Positions 25,201 to 35,658 of a DNA stretch of 64,000 nucleotides are shown here, piece after piece. The position numbers were made by a program, and so were the translations under genes. Below the pieces are notes generated by a model that saw only the letters and a list, made by a program, of their open reading frames with translations, did not search any database and was not told the DNA's origin. Position 1 is the first letter of the stretch. Each line of letters starts with the position of its first letter. Source of the DNA: Dallia pectoralis (Eukaryota > Chordata > Actinopteri > Esociformes > Umbridae); NCBI GenBank assembly GCA_029465975.1, contig CM055760.1:7822071-7886070 (forward strand), given 5' to 3'.

Positions 25201-26474
25201 GAGATTAGAGTTATTTGGACTGATCTATATTCACAGTGGGATTAGAGTTATTTGGATTGATCCGTATTCACAGTGGGATTAGAGTTATTTGGACTGATCA
25301 ATATTCACAGTGGGATTAGAGTTATTTGGATTGATCCGTATTCACAGCGGGATTTGAGTTATTTGGATTGATCTATATTCAACGAGAAAGTAAGTTATTT
25401 TCTGATCACTGGTACCAATACATGGAATTCACATGCTACAGCCCAGCTATCACAGGTTCTGTTACAAGGATAATTATGATCCCAAATGGACTAATTGCAA
25501 TTGTGAGAAAAAAAGCACTCATTGGCCTCTAGAGTAGGAGTTCATCAAATGTTTTCCTCTGACCAAAAATACAAAGAAATGGTCTGTAACTATAAACAAA
25601 TTCTCAAAACTCATCTCACACATGCACCGTCACACTTTGGGATGCAACAGTTGAAATACTTGACTAAAGGTGAGTATGTCTGCCAACAGATATATGCATG
25701 TTTAAGCATTTGTAACATACATTATTTCAAATTCAGTTTAAACATAATACAAATGATGTAAAAGCAAACAATCCATAGCACCTGAATTGTAATCAAGTAC
25801 AACTGTACCAGGTGCACATGTTTTTCAACATGAATAAAAGGCCATTGCTTATTCTACAAAAAGCAAGGGACAGAGATACAATTTTTCTATCTAGATGAAA
25901 ATAAATTGCTTTGAATTAACTGTGTAGAAACCACACTGACTGAACTTGAAACAAAGAAAGACAAACGCCAGCCCACTAGAACTATGACTGTTGAAAAACA
26001 GTGTTGTGAACATGATGAATGCTATATATTGTTAGCAGTACTACTAGCACACTGTAGGCAGCCAAGATGTAAGGATTTAGCCTAGCAGGTTAGCGAGATG
26101 TAAATAAAGGGTAAACAATGTTCGTCACAACTATTTTTGCATGCATACATCTCGTTTTTTTGGCCATTCAGTAGCTAATAACGAATCAATGCTGTGATAT
26201 TGGCTCAGTCCAGAAGCACCAATCTGATTCACCCACCTCTGGACAGATCGAGTGGTACATTTTCCTCCCCACTGTCATTCCGACCTGTCATAAAGCAAAC
26301 CGGACATAAACAATCAATAACTTTTCACTAGCAGAGAGACAGACACTAACACAGGGACAATTGACGTTTAATTGTTTTTTTGGGGGGCGACACATCTATG
26401 ATCCTATGATTGATGTATGTCTCACCTCGCATCCGAATGCTCCGGCTCGGTCGGCTTCGGATGCTGGCCGCCAT
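6966..26474 (-). CDS. rictor: Rictor, mTORC2 scaffold subunit (complete, 37 coding exons)
   Basis: Encodes the Rapamycin-insensitive companion of mTOR, the subunit that defines mTORC2, which phosphorylates AKT, SGK and PKC. Coding exons, 5' to 3': 26474-26426, 26284-26237, 24510-24413, 24211-24147, 22204-22073, 21972-21909, 21776-21650, 21569-21400, 21077-21010, 20874-20807, 20558-20476, 20303-20216, 19795-19705, 19608-19542, 19421-19341, 18642-18542, 18412-18247, 18166-18065, 17909-17863, 17423-17288, 17128-16929, 16708-16582, 16386-16222, 15860-15784, 15700-15622, 15504-15307, 15200-15108, 14996-14890, 14794-14556, 14453-13352, 10689-10512, 9831-9771, 9560-9372, 9276-9118, 8999-8876, 7255-7117, 7034-6966. 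All are bounded by AG/GT and join in phase to 1,718 codons; human RICTOR is 1,708. The protein starts MAASIRSRPSRSIRMRG. Markers include GHLNNFIK, VGNDGLQERDRMVRACIA, RFQDSWRLSDGF, ATILLGELLHM, KRFHEKKKRGPKP, LDYSRDGLARVILSKILTAA and YRKPVDGDNYVRRSNQR. The ARM/HEAT-like N-terminal two thirds is strongly conserved. Start chosen by the human N-terminus; GGAAAGATGGCGG context. Confidence 0.96.
7808..8160. mobile_element. hAT-like nonautonomous element (probable) in rictor intron 35
   Basis: Begins CAGGGGTGGGCAAACTAACG followed by a GGGTCGATTCCGGCCCTCGA stretch, the hallmark start of many vertebrate hAT/Charlie-type nonautonomous elements (CAGGGGTGGGCAAACT). The other end, near GCCCCCCCCGCTTGCCCAGA at about 8125-8160, looks like a degraded matching terminus. 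Inside are four copies of an 18-bp unit (ACAAATAATGTATAATCA) at about 8012-8085. No transposase. Confidence 0.5.
10066..10508. repeat. 14-15-bp minisatellite ending at the rictor exon 31 donor
   Basis: About 30 units of AACAAACAGGGGTC / AACAAACAAGGGTTC type fill most of intron 31 (9832-10511). The last copy, AACAAACAGG, runs to within 2-3 bases of the exon 31 splice donor (exon edge at 10512, donor GTACCT on the minus strand). Open frames on the plus strand here are by-products of the repeat. Confidence 0.93.
11272..12492. repeat. 33-bp minisatellite, about 37 copies, rictor intron 30
   Basis: Unit GAACACTGTGAACGCTGCTC + TGTAAGCACATTG (33 bp), with point variants (CTGCAC, CTGTAC, GTAAACACA, GAACCCTG) spread over the array. 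One truncated unit near 12170-12182 and one junction near 12236-12245 break the phase. Because the unit is a multiple of three, long frames stay open on both strands, but none is a gene. Confidence 0.95.
13097..13349. repeat. TG/CA microsatellites running into the rictor exon 30 donor
   Basis: Two TG-rich stretches (13097-13222 and 13303-13346) on the plus strand, equal to CA repeats on the rictor sense strand. The second begins within about 5 nt of the exon 30 donor (donor at 13351-13350, GTAACGCACACAC...). Confidence 0.9.
13352..14453 (-). CDS. rictor: Rictor exon 30: large low-order regulatory exon
   Basis: The longest coding exon (1,102 nt) covers the serine-rich, probably unstructured region after the HEAT-like part. 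It keeps the RTVTEPS motif near residue 1129, equivalent to the human Thr1135 site phosphorylated by S6K/AKT. It also keeps RSQSFNTDTTTSG, SMSSSPSRE, VPPGSSHTLPRRAQSLK and GYATLKRLQQQR, all strongly conserved. It ends LTPR + (AG|G), continuing FLKALSF in the next exon. An 11-bp unit is repeated four times at about 13429-13476, adding 11 residues (WHLPGISLASP) relative to the single mammalian ALASPAKD. The exon is much richer in G+C than the flanking introns. The donor, GTAACG, is followed at once by a CA repeat. Confidence 0.95.
16072..16175. repeat. Long AT-rich inverted repeat (hairpin) in rictor intron 23
   Basis: Left arm TCTTTTGTATGATATGCGTT followed by an alternating AT run and TTGGTT; right arm AACCAA, an AT run, then AACGCATATCATACAAAAGA. 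The arms are about 42-45 nt with a short loop (TTGATGATTTTGATA). The outer 20 nt are near-perfect complements. Confidence 0.9.
18679..19230. repeat. 18-bp minisatellite, about 30 nearly identical copies, rictor intron 15
   Basis: Unit ACAACTGAGACAGTGAAC repeated with almost no variation; only the first copy and one near 19065-19075 have ACAACAGAG. The array occupies 552 of 698 nt of intron 15 and ends about 36 nt from the exon 16 acceptor (exon edge 18642). Confidence 0.96.
19895..20205. repeat. 26-bp minisatellite next to the rictor exon 12 donor
   Basis: About 12 copies of TGTGACACGGTTACGATGTC + TCAGAA, with a sub-variant TACGTA in place of TCAGAA recurring every few units. The array ends about 10 nt from the exon 12 donor (exon edge 20216, donor GTGGGT). 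Confidence 0.93.
20700..20806 (+). mobile_element. LINE-type 3' tail inserted at the rictor exon 10 donor
   Basis: Reads GCACTTTGTGACAACTTTGT, then TGTAAAAAGGGCTTTATAAA and a TTGATTGATT terminus, which I recognise as the 3' end shared by fish L2-like retroelements. It lies on the plus strand, antisense to rictor, and its terminal ATTGATT runs into the donor of exon 10 (exon edge 20807; sense donor GTAATCAATCAAAT). Family name is from memory of the consensus tail. Confidence 0.6.
21161..21398. repeat. GT/GA-rich microsatellite next to the rictor exon 8 donor
   Basis: Interrupted TG and GTGA repeats on the plus strand. The right end, (TG)n from about 21377, corresponds to CA repeats beginning about 6 nt after the exon 8 donor, which itself is a poor match (GTGCGA). 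Confidence 0.88.
22316..24120. repeat. 34-bp (2 x 17) minisatellite filling rictor intron 4
   Basis: About 35 near-identical copies of CATTACTATATACAGCA + CATTACTGTATTATGTA (34 bp) from 22322 to about 23510, followed by a degenerate section of 17-bp and other 34-bp variants (GTGTACTGTACATTACTG + TATACTATATATTATG) to 24120. Intron 4 spans 22205-24146, so the array is about 93% of it. 34 is not a multiple of three, so all three plus frames read the same peptide repeat; none is a gene. Confidence 0.96.
24775..25390. repeat. Two neighbouring tandem arrays in rictor intron 2
   Basis: From about 24775 to 25018, imperfect roughly 30-bp units of the type CTATATTCACACTATAAGTT + ATTATATGG. From about 25040 to 25390, roughly 37-bp units GGGATTAGAGTTATTTGGAT + TGATCCGTATTCACAGT with GGACTGATCTATATT variants. 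The remaining part of intron 2 (25391-26236) shows no recognisable feature. Confidence 0.88.
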
Positions 26475-27201
26475 CTTTCCAGAATCATCCAGCAGCAGCA
26501 CAGACTGGACCGGCGGAATCCACCTACTAGTCTGGGGTGGGTGGTACTCGGGTCCAGTTCCCCGGCCCAGACGCAGCATGCATCCTCCAATGATTGCGCT
26601 CTACGTCATCCGCTGTCAGACAACCACAACAGAAATGTTGTGTGAATTTAAAAAAAATAAGAATGCTAATAAAACCATTCAGTTATGCTCTATTTTTAAT
26701 GTACATATTTGTTCTTGACTTATGCTTTTTGAAAATATCATATATCATTTAAATGATTGTGGTTTCAGGAAAAATGTCTGCCAACTAAAGGAAAGAGCAG
26801 GCATACATTTGACATCTTTCTACAGTGGATGAGTTTGAGATCTGTCATAGATGTGTATATATCTATGGAGATCTGTAAGCTTTCACAGATCTTATCCAGT
26901 CCCTAAAATATAGTATTTTTTTCTCCTAAAAATATAGTAAGTCGGTTTACGCAAAGGAAGTTCGCGTCACTTCCACTGGTTAGTCGGCTTTGAACCAATC
27001 ACAGAGCGCTGGAGTGGTGGGGGCGGGCGATCACTCGGCTTTGAACCAATCCCAGATCGCTGGAATGGTGGGGGCGGGCGATCACGCGGGAGGTTTAAAC
27101 AGTCCCGCTTGGTTTCGGATAAGTAAAGTTGGTCGCTTAAGTTATTTACTTTTTCTTTTTGAGATTTTTGTTTTTCCATATTTCATCGACTGCCAGAGAA
27201 G
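26475..27201. promoter_or_regulatory. Divergent rictor/skp2 promoter interval
   Basis: The 727 bp between the two start codons must hold both 5'UTRs and promoters. On the rictor side there is a CCAAT (26586-26590) and a CRE-like TACGTCA (26602-26608) about 110-135 bp from the rictor ATG. The middle (26640-26940) is AT-rich. On the skp2 side, 26985-27100 holds the duplicated promoter module described separately. No TATA box is convincing. Confidence 0.75.
26985..27100 (+). promoter_or_regulatory. Duplicated CHR/CCAAT/GC-box module of the skp2 promoter
   Basis: Two tandem 51-bp copies (26985-27035 and 27036-27086). Each has TTTGAA (26989-26994; 27040-27045) fused to CCAAT (26995-26999; 27046-27050) and a GGGGGCGGGC GC box about 20 nt downstream. 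A further TTTAAA lies at 27094-27099. TTTGAA is the consensus of the cell-cycle genes homology region (CHR) bound by MuvB/DREAM; CCAAT is bound by NF-Y; the GC box by Sp-family factors. Function is inferred from motifs. Confidence 0.6.
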
Positions 27202-30087
27202 ATGGCTCACGAAAGGTACGTTTATAACAGACACAGTGTCATGCAGTTTTGAGATCTTGATTAGTTTCTGTGTGTGATCAGTACACATTGGCATTGCGAT
27301 TCGTCCCAACCGGTCGTTGTGGATGCAACTTTTTTTTAGGTTGGTTTGAAATTCATAATATTACCACTGATCTTTGATATTACCACGTGGATGGCGAAAT
27401 TACACATCGAGGATTATGTTAATTATACCGAAAATATCAGGGCAGATTGCAGACACAATCGAAACTACGCGCGCTCCACAACAACCAGGTTGCCAGCAGC
27501 ACATTGCGATTGCATTGAATAATTTAAAGTTGTTATATGTTCGTGCATTTTATAATCTGGACGACAAATGCCATTGTTCTTATGCATATATATTTATACG
27601 TCGCATTTCCTGTTACATGTCTTTTTGCACTAAAATTGATCGACCGATAACATTATGGCGGGCATTGCCATGGACTTCACATGGCTGGCTCATTGTTGTT
27701 TACTATGTTAATTAAATGTGTAAATGGTTGTTTGAACTACATGCAATGGCAGATTAAGAGTTGCATGTTGGTTAAACTTAATGCAAACGTTTCTCATTGT
27801 CCTTTTTGTGTGTCAGGCGCTTGCAGGAGTTACCCTGTCTAAGTGGGAATCTAGAGGGATCGATGCTTTCCCTCTCGCAGAAGAGCAATCGGAAAAAGAG
27901 ACGGTATATTGGTAAAGGACTGGACACTGAGAACACCCCCCAGGAGCTCATTCAGCAGTGGTCCCCACCTCACAAGCAGCAAGTCGTGTGCAAATGTAAA
28001 GATAACGAGGAGAACACGTTTGTGATTGCCAGGAGGCCAAGGAGGAGGGAGTCTACTGGTGGGCATAGTAATGGTTTAATATAATAAGAATACGATAAGT
28101 GATGCTGCTTAGATCTGGAGTCATGACAATAAAAATAAAAAAATTTGACATCTGTTTCAGTGAAGTCACTATTTTATCACGTCGTTTATTGTTGGATGTG
28201 GATTTTTTTTACGACAGGTTTTTCCTGGGATAATTTGCCAGATGAGCTGCTGTTGGGGATCCTGTCTTACCTTCCCCTGAAGGACCTTTTAAGGATGTCC
28301 CGGGTCTGCAAGCGCTGGCATCGCTTGTCGTAAGTCTGGACTCACTTATAGCCTTGCTGTTCAACTACTTTCTAAACAGCAGTGCTTCTGTTTGGAAATC
28401 TTAGATATCACTCATTTTACCAACAGTTCAATTGTCTCTGACGTTAATGGATAGTGTCACGTTTTCTAAAGGAGTCCTCACTGGGGAAAAAAACGTTTTC
28501 TCTAAAGTGTGTTTTTTTCCATTGTGATTGACAGGTTGGACGAATCCCTGTGGCACAGTGTGGACCTGGTAGGAAAGTCCCAGCTGGATCAAGCTCTTGG
28601 ACAGGTGCTTACAGCTGGCGTACTCGCGCTGCGCTGTCCCCACACCTGCGTCGGAGAGCCGCTTTTCACCAGCGCACAGTGGGTCTTCAAACTTCGTACA
28701 TATGACTATACTGCGGTTTGCCCGGCTGTTGAAGGTGAACCCAGGTACGTCATCTAACGTGGCTGCCTCTTATTTCAGACACCTGCGTGTTCAGCATATG
28801 GACCTCTCCGGCTGCACCGTTGCCACCCCAGTTATAGAAAACATACTCACTCGTTGCCGACGGCTAGAGAACATTAGCTTGGAGGGACTGGAGCTCTCTG
28901 ACGACATTTTACGGTGAGTATTGAAAACGAGTTCTCTGTGAACCTGGTCAACTGTGACGCAACTGTTAGGAGACGTTTCCATTGTGATTCTTTCCTGTCC
29001 CGCAGGTCCTTATCCCAGAACACGGGGCTAGTGAGACTCAACCTGTGTGGCTGCTCTGGATTCAGTCCCGACTCGCTTAGTGAGCTGCTCCAGTCCTGCA
29101 CACGGTAAAATCGATTTCTCTGTATCGTTTTGTTGTACTGTTTTAAGCGTGTTTACAATCCTCGCTTTAAGTTCTTCCTGAAAAGCTGCATAATCATTCT
29201 ATCTAAATGTTTAAATTCTAGTCAGAGCGATTAATTCTGAGGTTTGTCTCGTTCTTTTTCTCTATTCCTCCATCTGCCTAGACTTGAGGAGCTGAACTTG
29301 TCATGGTGTGACTTTGGGGCTGATCATGTGAAAGCTGCAGTTGGTACCTTTTCCTCCAGTATCACCCAGCTCAACTTTAGTGGCTACAGACAGAACCTTA
29401 CCATGGATGGTCAGAGAGCCTGGCGAACAGACTATTATTCTAATCTGCGTGTACTGGTATTGCTTGCTGAGATTAATTTATTATCGGTGTCTTCTTACCT
29501 TTTAGATTTGACACACTTGGTGGAGAGGTGTCCGAACCTGGTGAACCTAGATTTAAGGTGAGGTGCTCATGGCTGCCTCAGGTCCTGAGGAGGCCTGACG
29601 TGTGGATTTAAGTGATTTAATTTACTGCCATTTGAAATTGGTGCTGTACATTCTGCTTCAGTCTGAAATGTGTCTGTATGTTTGTGTTACAGTGACAGCG
29701 TTCTGATAACCACCTCCAGTTTCCCCGTCCTCCAGAAGCTGAAGTCTCTAAAACACTTAGCATTGAGTCGTTGCTACCAGTTCCATCCTGCTGCATTAGC
29801 GTGAGTTGCGGGGGAAAATGCTACAACCGCGTCTTCTCCAACTTTCGCCTTTCTTCTTTGGACTTAAGCTGTTTTCTTGTTCCAGTGACTTTGAGAAGTT
29901 CCCTGAGCTGCAGACGTTGGAGGTGTACGGGCTGGTCCAGGACACGTACCTTCCAATCCTGTGTGAAGTTCTGCCACGTCTCCAGATCAACACCCGGCCG
30001 TTCTCAGGTGTGGCCCGTCCTACAGAGGCCGCCCGGAGGGACCGCGCCATGTGGGGCATGACCTGTCGCTTGGTGTTCAGGCCCTAG
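27202..30087 (+). CDS. skp2: Skp2, F-box/LRR substrate receptor of SCF ubiquitin ligase (complete)
   Basis: Ten exons: 27202-27215, 27817-28058, 28218-28329, 28535-28678, 28779-28913, 29006-29104, 29282-29409, 29506-29557, 29693-29800, 29886-30087. They sum to 1,236 nt, 411 codons plus stop (human SKP2 has 424). Exon 3 carries the F-box that binds Skp1 (FSWDNLPDELLLGILSYLPL, then RVCKRWHRL). The later exons carry leucine-rich repeats, with RVQHMDLSGC, LVRLNLCGCSGFS, LEELNLSWCDFG, ITQLNFSGYRQNL, CPNLVNLDL and KHLALSRCYQF. The C-terminus ends MWGMTCRLVFRP, shorter than the human tail that reaches toward Cks1. The N-terminal exon 2 is basic (KKRRYIGKG, ARRPRRRE). In SCF-Skp2 the protein recruits p27/CDKN1B and other substrates for ubiquitination in the nucleus and cytoplasm. 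Divergent from rictor, convergent with nadk2. Confidence 0.96.
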
Positions 30088-32313
30088 TCTCCATGCCTAC
30101 CAAACACTGTCAGGGACAATATAGGTGGGGTGGAAGTTATTTTAAAGTGTTTGTGTGTCAGTGTTAGCTGATGTGTGCAGGCACATTGCATTGAGTCGTA
30201 CACAGTTTGTTGTACACGGACTCTGGTCCTTTAAACTGCGGGTGGAGAGGTCTGTTTTGTTGTGCTTTTGTCGGCACTTCTTTATGGCTTTATAATGTCG
30301 CGCCGTAGTACCAGGTGTCTAGTAATTTGGTCAGTAAATAGGTGTGGCCACGAAATGCATGGTAGATGATATTTTATGCTGGTAAATTGTGTTTCTCCAC
30401 AGTCATGCTACTTGAATACGATGCAAAAAAATTTGTACGATTTTAATTGTTTTTGAAATGTTTACCTTTTTTATAATGTTAAAGACCAAGATTGTAGCTA
30501 TTTTGGAAATTGCTGTTTTTTGTACCTGATATAATAATTGTATGTTTTTATATATATTTTTTGTATTGATGTATTTAATGTTTTATGCCTTCTGGACATT
30601 CCAAGACAGATTTGTTTGAAAACTGGTCTGTGGTAAATGCTGCCTAATTTTTGTTAATTCTGTAGTGTTTAACAAACTGTTAAAAGAAACATTAACTACA
30701 AGTTAATGTCTACTGACTTTATGCATTATTTGCCAGCCAGACAGGAAAATGTTGGTCACAAGGAACTATTGTGTGGAAACTCCACTGTAACTCAAATAAT
30801 TGGTCCATCTTGTTGCCAAGTTTTAAATTGCCTTTTCAATGTGTTTAGAGAATAACAACTGTGTTTCAAAGATCCAGTTCAAAGTTAACAATCAGATTTA
30901 CTGAAAGGGGTACGTGTATGTCTGAACTATTGATCTTTTGGCATTTCTGTGGAAATAATGTAATGTAATGTCATGAAGTATTTGATTGTGCACTACAGTA
31001 CAGGTTTCTATTGTGAAATAAAACGGTAACCCTCTATCAGAGGTGGACTAGGTAAATATCTGAGCCATGTTTGTTCTGGTTCCTATTCACATTTGTGGTG
31101 AAGAACATTTTTATTGTTAATTAACAGAGGTGTGCACTCTTATATGTAATATTTGCCATTTTTTGGTGAACAAATAAAAAAATATTTACACTTCACTGAT
31201 TTGATGTGGTTTGACCAATACCTCTAGTGGTGGTAGTTTCAGAATGGACAGTCATGTGACTTCAGCTGGACCACAACAGACATGATCTCTGGCAGAATTA
31301 GGTTTGTAAATCATAATTCTCTTAACACAACTTTTCTGATATTTTTATTTATTTAAACCAGTGTCAAATATTATACTTTCCGACAGTTTTTTGAAGAGCA
31401 GAACCTTGGGCAATGCAGTGCCTTTGGTTTTTAAACTTTGTGCATTTTGTTTTTCATTCTGTACTGCCACTTTCCCACACCTTGTTGATTCCAAGCAGCT
31501 CAAAATACTAGAAAAATATATTTTGTCCACCAATACCAAAATATAAACATTGCCTTAACTCAACATTGTTTCTACCAGGAATTGTCACTTTCACCTCATC
31601 TCAACTAACAATTGTTTTGCTAGGCATAAAATACTGTTTAATTACATTATAGTAACATGATTTTCTGTAAGAGAAGCATACAAGTAAAAGAAAAGACGGC
31701 ATCATTTCACATGGCAATTTACCTGTGTTGAGAAGCACTACTCAAACTGAGTAGAAAGTATTTATCTAAAAGGCTCACATTCATGGCAATGTAGAAAGAC
31801 CAAAAATGTGTTTTAAGTGAACTCGCTCTGCACTTCATTTTAGATGGGTGAAGAGGATTGTAGTGTGGGTCGTGTTTGGAAACAGCACATGTCAAAGGTA
31901 CTCAGAAACTTAGAGCATGTTATAGAAATGGCAAGTGGCGGCTCTTGAGCAAACTGATAACCTGTAAAACGATGTAACTAATGTACAGAAACTGCAGGAC
32001 GGGATGTCTGACTGCTATAGTGATTAATGTGGAAAATAAAATACTAGTAAATTACCCAACTATTCTCAAGCAAGAAAATCTTGCAAAAAATATTGGGTGA
32101 ATCGAATTGAGACAAAAAAGCTAAATAAAATCAGAAATCCAACAAATCATCAATGCAAAGGTCAAAAACACAGTTGTGAATATAAATATTGTTCTGTCAC
32201 ACTCCAAAAATCTACATGGGCAAACCTCATTTTGAGGTCACAGGTCCCGATAATACACGAGACCAGCCCCTATCCACGTTCCCATCTAATTGCAGTTAGG
32301 ACTGGTTGGCCAG
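30088..32313. other. skp2 3'UTR and convergent skp2/nadk2 spacer
   Basis: AT-rich sequence with polyadenylation signals on the plus strand at 31017-31022 (AATAAA) and about 31171-31177 (AAATAAAA). The first would give a skp2 3'UTR of roughly 950 nt. The rest is the spacer and the presumed 3'UTR of nadk2, read from the other strand. No other gene is seen. Confidence 0.7.
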
Positions 32314-35300
32314 TCAGTTTTCAAAAAGAACAGTCCGGAGCTGGTCCTCCGCATCCATGGTGATTGTTGCTATGGCACCGTCATTGAACTCAAATGAAGT
32401 CCCACCGTCCACCACCATGCACGCATCCCAGCATCGTGAGCGCACACACACCCTAAGGAGCAAAATACAAGAAGTTTCAAAGTGGGATCTTATACATGTA
32501 GCGAACGAATGACAATGAAAATGAACATCCACTGTCAGTAGAATTGACCTGTCAGCAAAGCCTCTTTGTCGACTGCTTGAAAATACCCTGTTGACAATGG
32601 GCTCTCTGATACTGAAGAACATTCTGCTCTCCTCTGGACCAAACACCAATGACCGGTTGTATTCTTCAGTCACTAAGAAGACAGACATTGGATGATTCAT
32701 TTAAAAACACTTTCCCTAAATCCATTTAGATGGGAATATGTGGAACCTTACCCCTCGCAATCAACTCCTTAGTCACTGGAATATCAAGACCGGTGTTTGC
32801 CTTTCCTGGAGAGATGCAAGAAAGTCATGAAAAATATTAATTTGCTTTATTATCAGTGTAGATTTTACAAATATTCTATTGTCATTACAGATTTACACAT
32901 TTCAAACAATTCTACATACCGATCAATAACACCTCTTCCACAGCTTGTTCAACTAATTTGTTAATATTGTACGACCTGTAGATGACAACACAGGGATTGA
33001 AGAGGAAATTCGAGCAACGGGAGGAGAGCAAAAGCCACAGTGACTTCTATGGACTGACAAGCGCCGACAAAAACAAAACCGAACATCGAAATCAAACAGC
33101 CGGGCATGCGTGTTGAGGCTCTGGTGTACCAGGCTTTGGATCCAGTTCCGGTGCAGATGCTGAGACCTGAGCTCTTCTGCTTCTCCCACGGCCCGTCGTC
33201 CACGGAGATCTCATAGTAGGAAGCCCTATTGAGCGAGAAGGTGAGATGAGGTTTGACTGGGTGACACTTCACCCTGTGAGTGACGGACAGAAATCCACCA
33301 ATGAGTGCAGGGATCCCTGGATAGGGTGGTAGAAAGGTAGGATGGGCGGGGGTTGGGGGTGGGGTGGTCAGGGGCAAATAAAGGGAAAACAAGCTGAGAC
33401 AAGCAGCTAAAGCGTCTTGACCAAGGATACCTGGAAGACAAAGATTCACCAATGAAGATCTCATTCAGTCCTCGGACAGGGAGAAGGTAGGGCTTGGATA
33501 ATCCGTCCACCTCACCTGTACCGGAGAAACAGCTGAATGAGGAAGAGGCGCTCAAAAGGGCATCTTGACAAATGAATAATGGTGTGTTCTAACAGCAGCG
33601 GACAAAATGACAGAACAGTGCAGAGGGTTTACAAAGGTTTTGCTTTCCCTCCCAAAGGCCACAGACAGACAAAAGAAAGCTCGAGGTAGACACGGGCGAA
33701 AGGGTCGTACTGCGCTGGGCCTCCTTCAGAGTGGTGCGGTGAGCCTGGTTATGTTGCTCCAGACTCAGCTGCTGTTCATGCAGGTTCACTGGTGTGGGGT
33801 TTATCCCGGTTCCCTCCAAGTGTAGACGGATCCTCTGCCTCCACTGCCACCTACAGGTCGTAGTGGGAACAACAGAACGGAAAAGAGGGAGATCAATCCA
33901 AATATAATCTTGTAAGTAAAACAGTAAATATGGGAGTTGGTAGGTAGACCAGCATATAGGAGGAAGTGAAGAGGGCAATGATAATAAAGGGTTTTAAACT
34001 GTCTCTGAAATCAAAAACATACATCTCACAGTACAGAAACACTATAGGGCAAAGTAGCAAGTCAGGAGATGCATTTAGCCATGGTTTTGTTTCTGGAGCA
34101 TTCAATTGAATTAAACGATTTTGAATTAAATGACCAAATGAATACTGCAGAGGGTGTGTATTGTGTGTTGGTGGCCACTACCAGCAGTGTGGGTCCTTGA
34201 AATACGTCACGTTTCCGTAAGGCATCCGTCACAACCCTTTCCAAACGCGAGCAAAGCTAACTCAAGTTCAGGGAAACATGTCTTTCGGCACAAATAGCTC
34301 TCGTAACGTGACACAGTTTTACTGAAATAAACGCACCTTGGGCACGCACGAAAGACGTTCGAATATTCTAGAAACCTTTTTTTTAAAGCTGCGAAAGAAA
34401 AAAACCCACCTGAACTGACCACGGCAAAGTTTTTGTATAGCCTCTGGAAAGGCATGTGTGTATCGAACAGGAAGACACAGATGTCCCTCGGACCTATATG
34501 CAAAAACAGATGTTTGTATTAGAAGCACTTCTCTCCGCTTGTCATTCTGTACAAAAAGGTTAACTTACCACCTGCCTCATGCAAACCCATTTTATATTCA
34601 CTAACCCATGTAGTCGCGAGGACTTACCTTTCGGGGTCTGTGTTCACCCCAAGAACCGGTTGGTGTTTATTGAAAACCTTACTGGCAACAAGTAACATAG
34701 TCCCATCACCTAACAAATGGAACAGCAGAGTCAGCGATCATTTCGAGGTTTTTTGGAAAATGTTTACCTCACCATCGAACGATTTTGTCTGAATGATTAC
34801 AATTCATTGGAATGGTTTTGTACTGCGCGTCAGCAACGACACAAATTGTTAAATAAACGGGAACACTTACCACCTGCAGAGATAATGGCATCTGCCCACA
34901 GCACTGTTTCTTCGTCATATTCCCCTCTCTTCACCACACGCACCTCAATCCCCTCTTTCCTAGAAAGAACACACAGACACACAATATTTAGTGTTATTGG
35001 GTCACTTTTTGTCTTTTTAAAACCATGGCCACACAGTATAAAATGCAGCACAAAAATATCCTTGCATAAAATCTTACTGTAAACTCTCCACAACGTGTTC
35101 AACATTGCGGGTGTGGATGTTGTGTCTCTCCAGAAGCCCAAGGTAGCTGGAGCCTTTCAACGCAAGCTGTAACAAGCACAAACAACTCCTTCAGTGAAAT
35201 TGAACTCAGGACATTTCAACAAGGATCCATCATAGGTGAGATAGAAATCTGACGTCCTCAGAAAGATAATCATTGATCTACAATCAGCATAGTTCACCAG

Positions 35301-35658
35301 CTCTCAATGTTGGAAGTAAAACGGTAACGACTGTGTGGTTGACAATTGTGAACACATCAACAAATAAGTGTCTACAAGCAAGAACAAGTTCGATCACAGT
35401 TTTCCATTCCCTTACCAGCTGTTTTAGGTCCTCTTCGGAGAGCTCTGAGAATCGAAACCTCTGCTGCTCGAATTCATATCTCGTCATCTTTGTCACCACA
35501 GCAACTTTAGCTGGTTTGAAGCCACTTTCAGCATGTGATGCAATATGCTGCTGTCCCCCCATCATCAGGATGTGAGGAGGGCGACCTGAGCTCCCGTTTA
35601 GGAGTGTGACAGCTCGTTTCCCGAGGCAAAGCAGGTTCGTAAAAGAACGGTGAGTCAT
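32314..35658 (-). CDS. nadk2: Nadk2, mitochondrial NAD kinase (complete)
   Basis: Twelve coding exons, 5' to 3': 35658-35416, 35166-35078, 34959-34871, 34709-34628, 34493-34410, 33850-33711, 33515-33431, 33225-33130, 32975-32920, 32805-32752, 32672-32549, 32452-32314. Total 1,281 nt, 426 codons plus stop (human 442). It phosphorylates NAD+ to NADP+ in mitochondria. The NAD-kinase GGDGT motif (about residues 140-144) spans the exon 3/4 junction. Other family signatures are TRYEFEQQRFRFSELSEEDL, LLERHNIHTRNVEHV, VLGVNTDPERSEGHLCLPV, NEIFIGESLSSR, SYYEISVDDGPWEKQKSSG, CTGTGSKAW and VCVRSRCWDACMVVDGGTSF. The first 45 or so residues (MTHRSFTNLLCLGKR...) lack acidic residues until the HAESGFKP segment and are rich in Arg, Ser and Leu, fitting a mitochondrial targeting peptide. 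The start is the first ATG in the exon after an in-frame stop. Confidence 0.95.
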
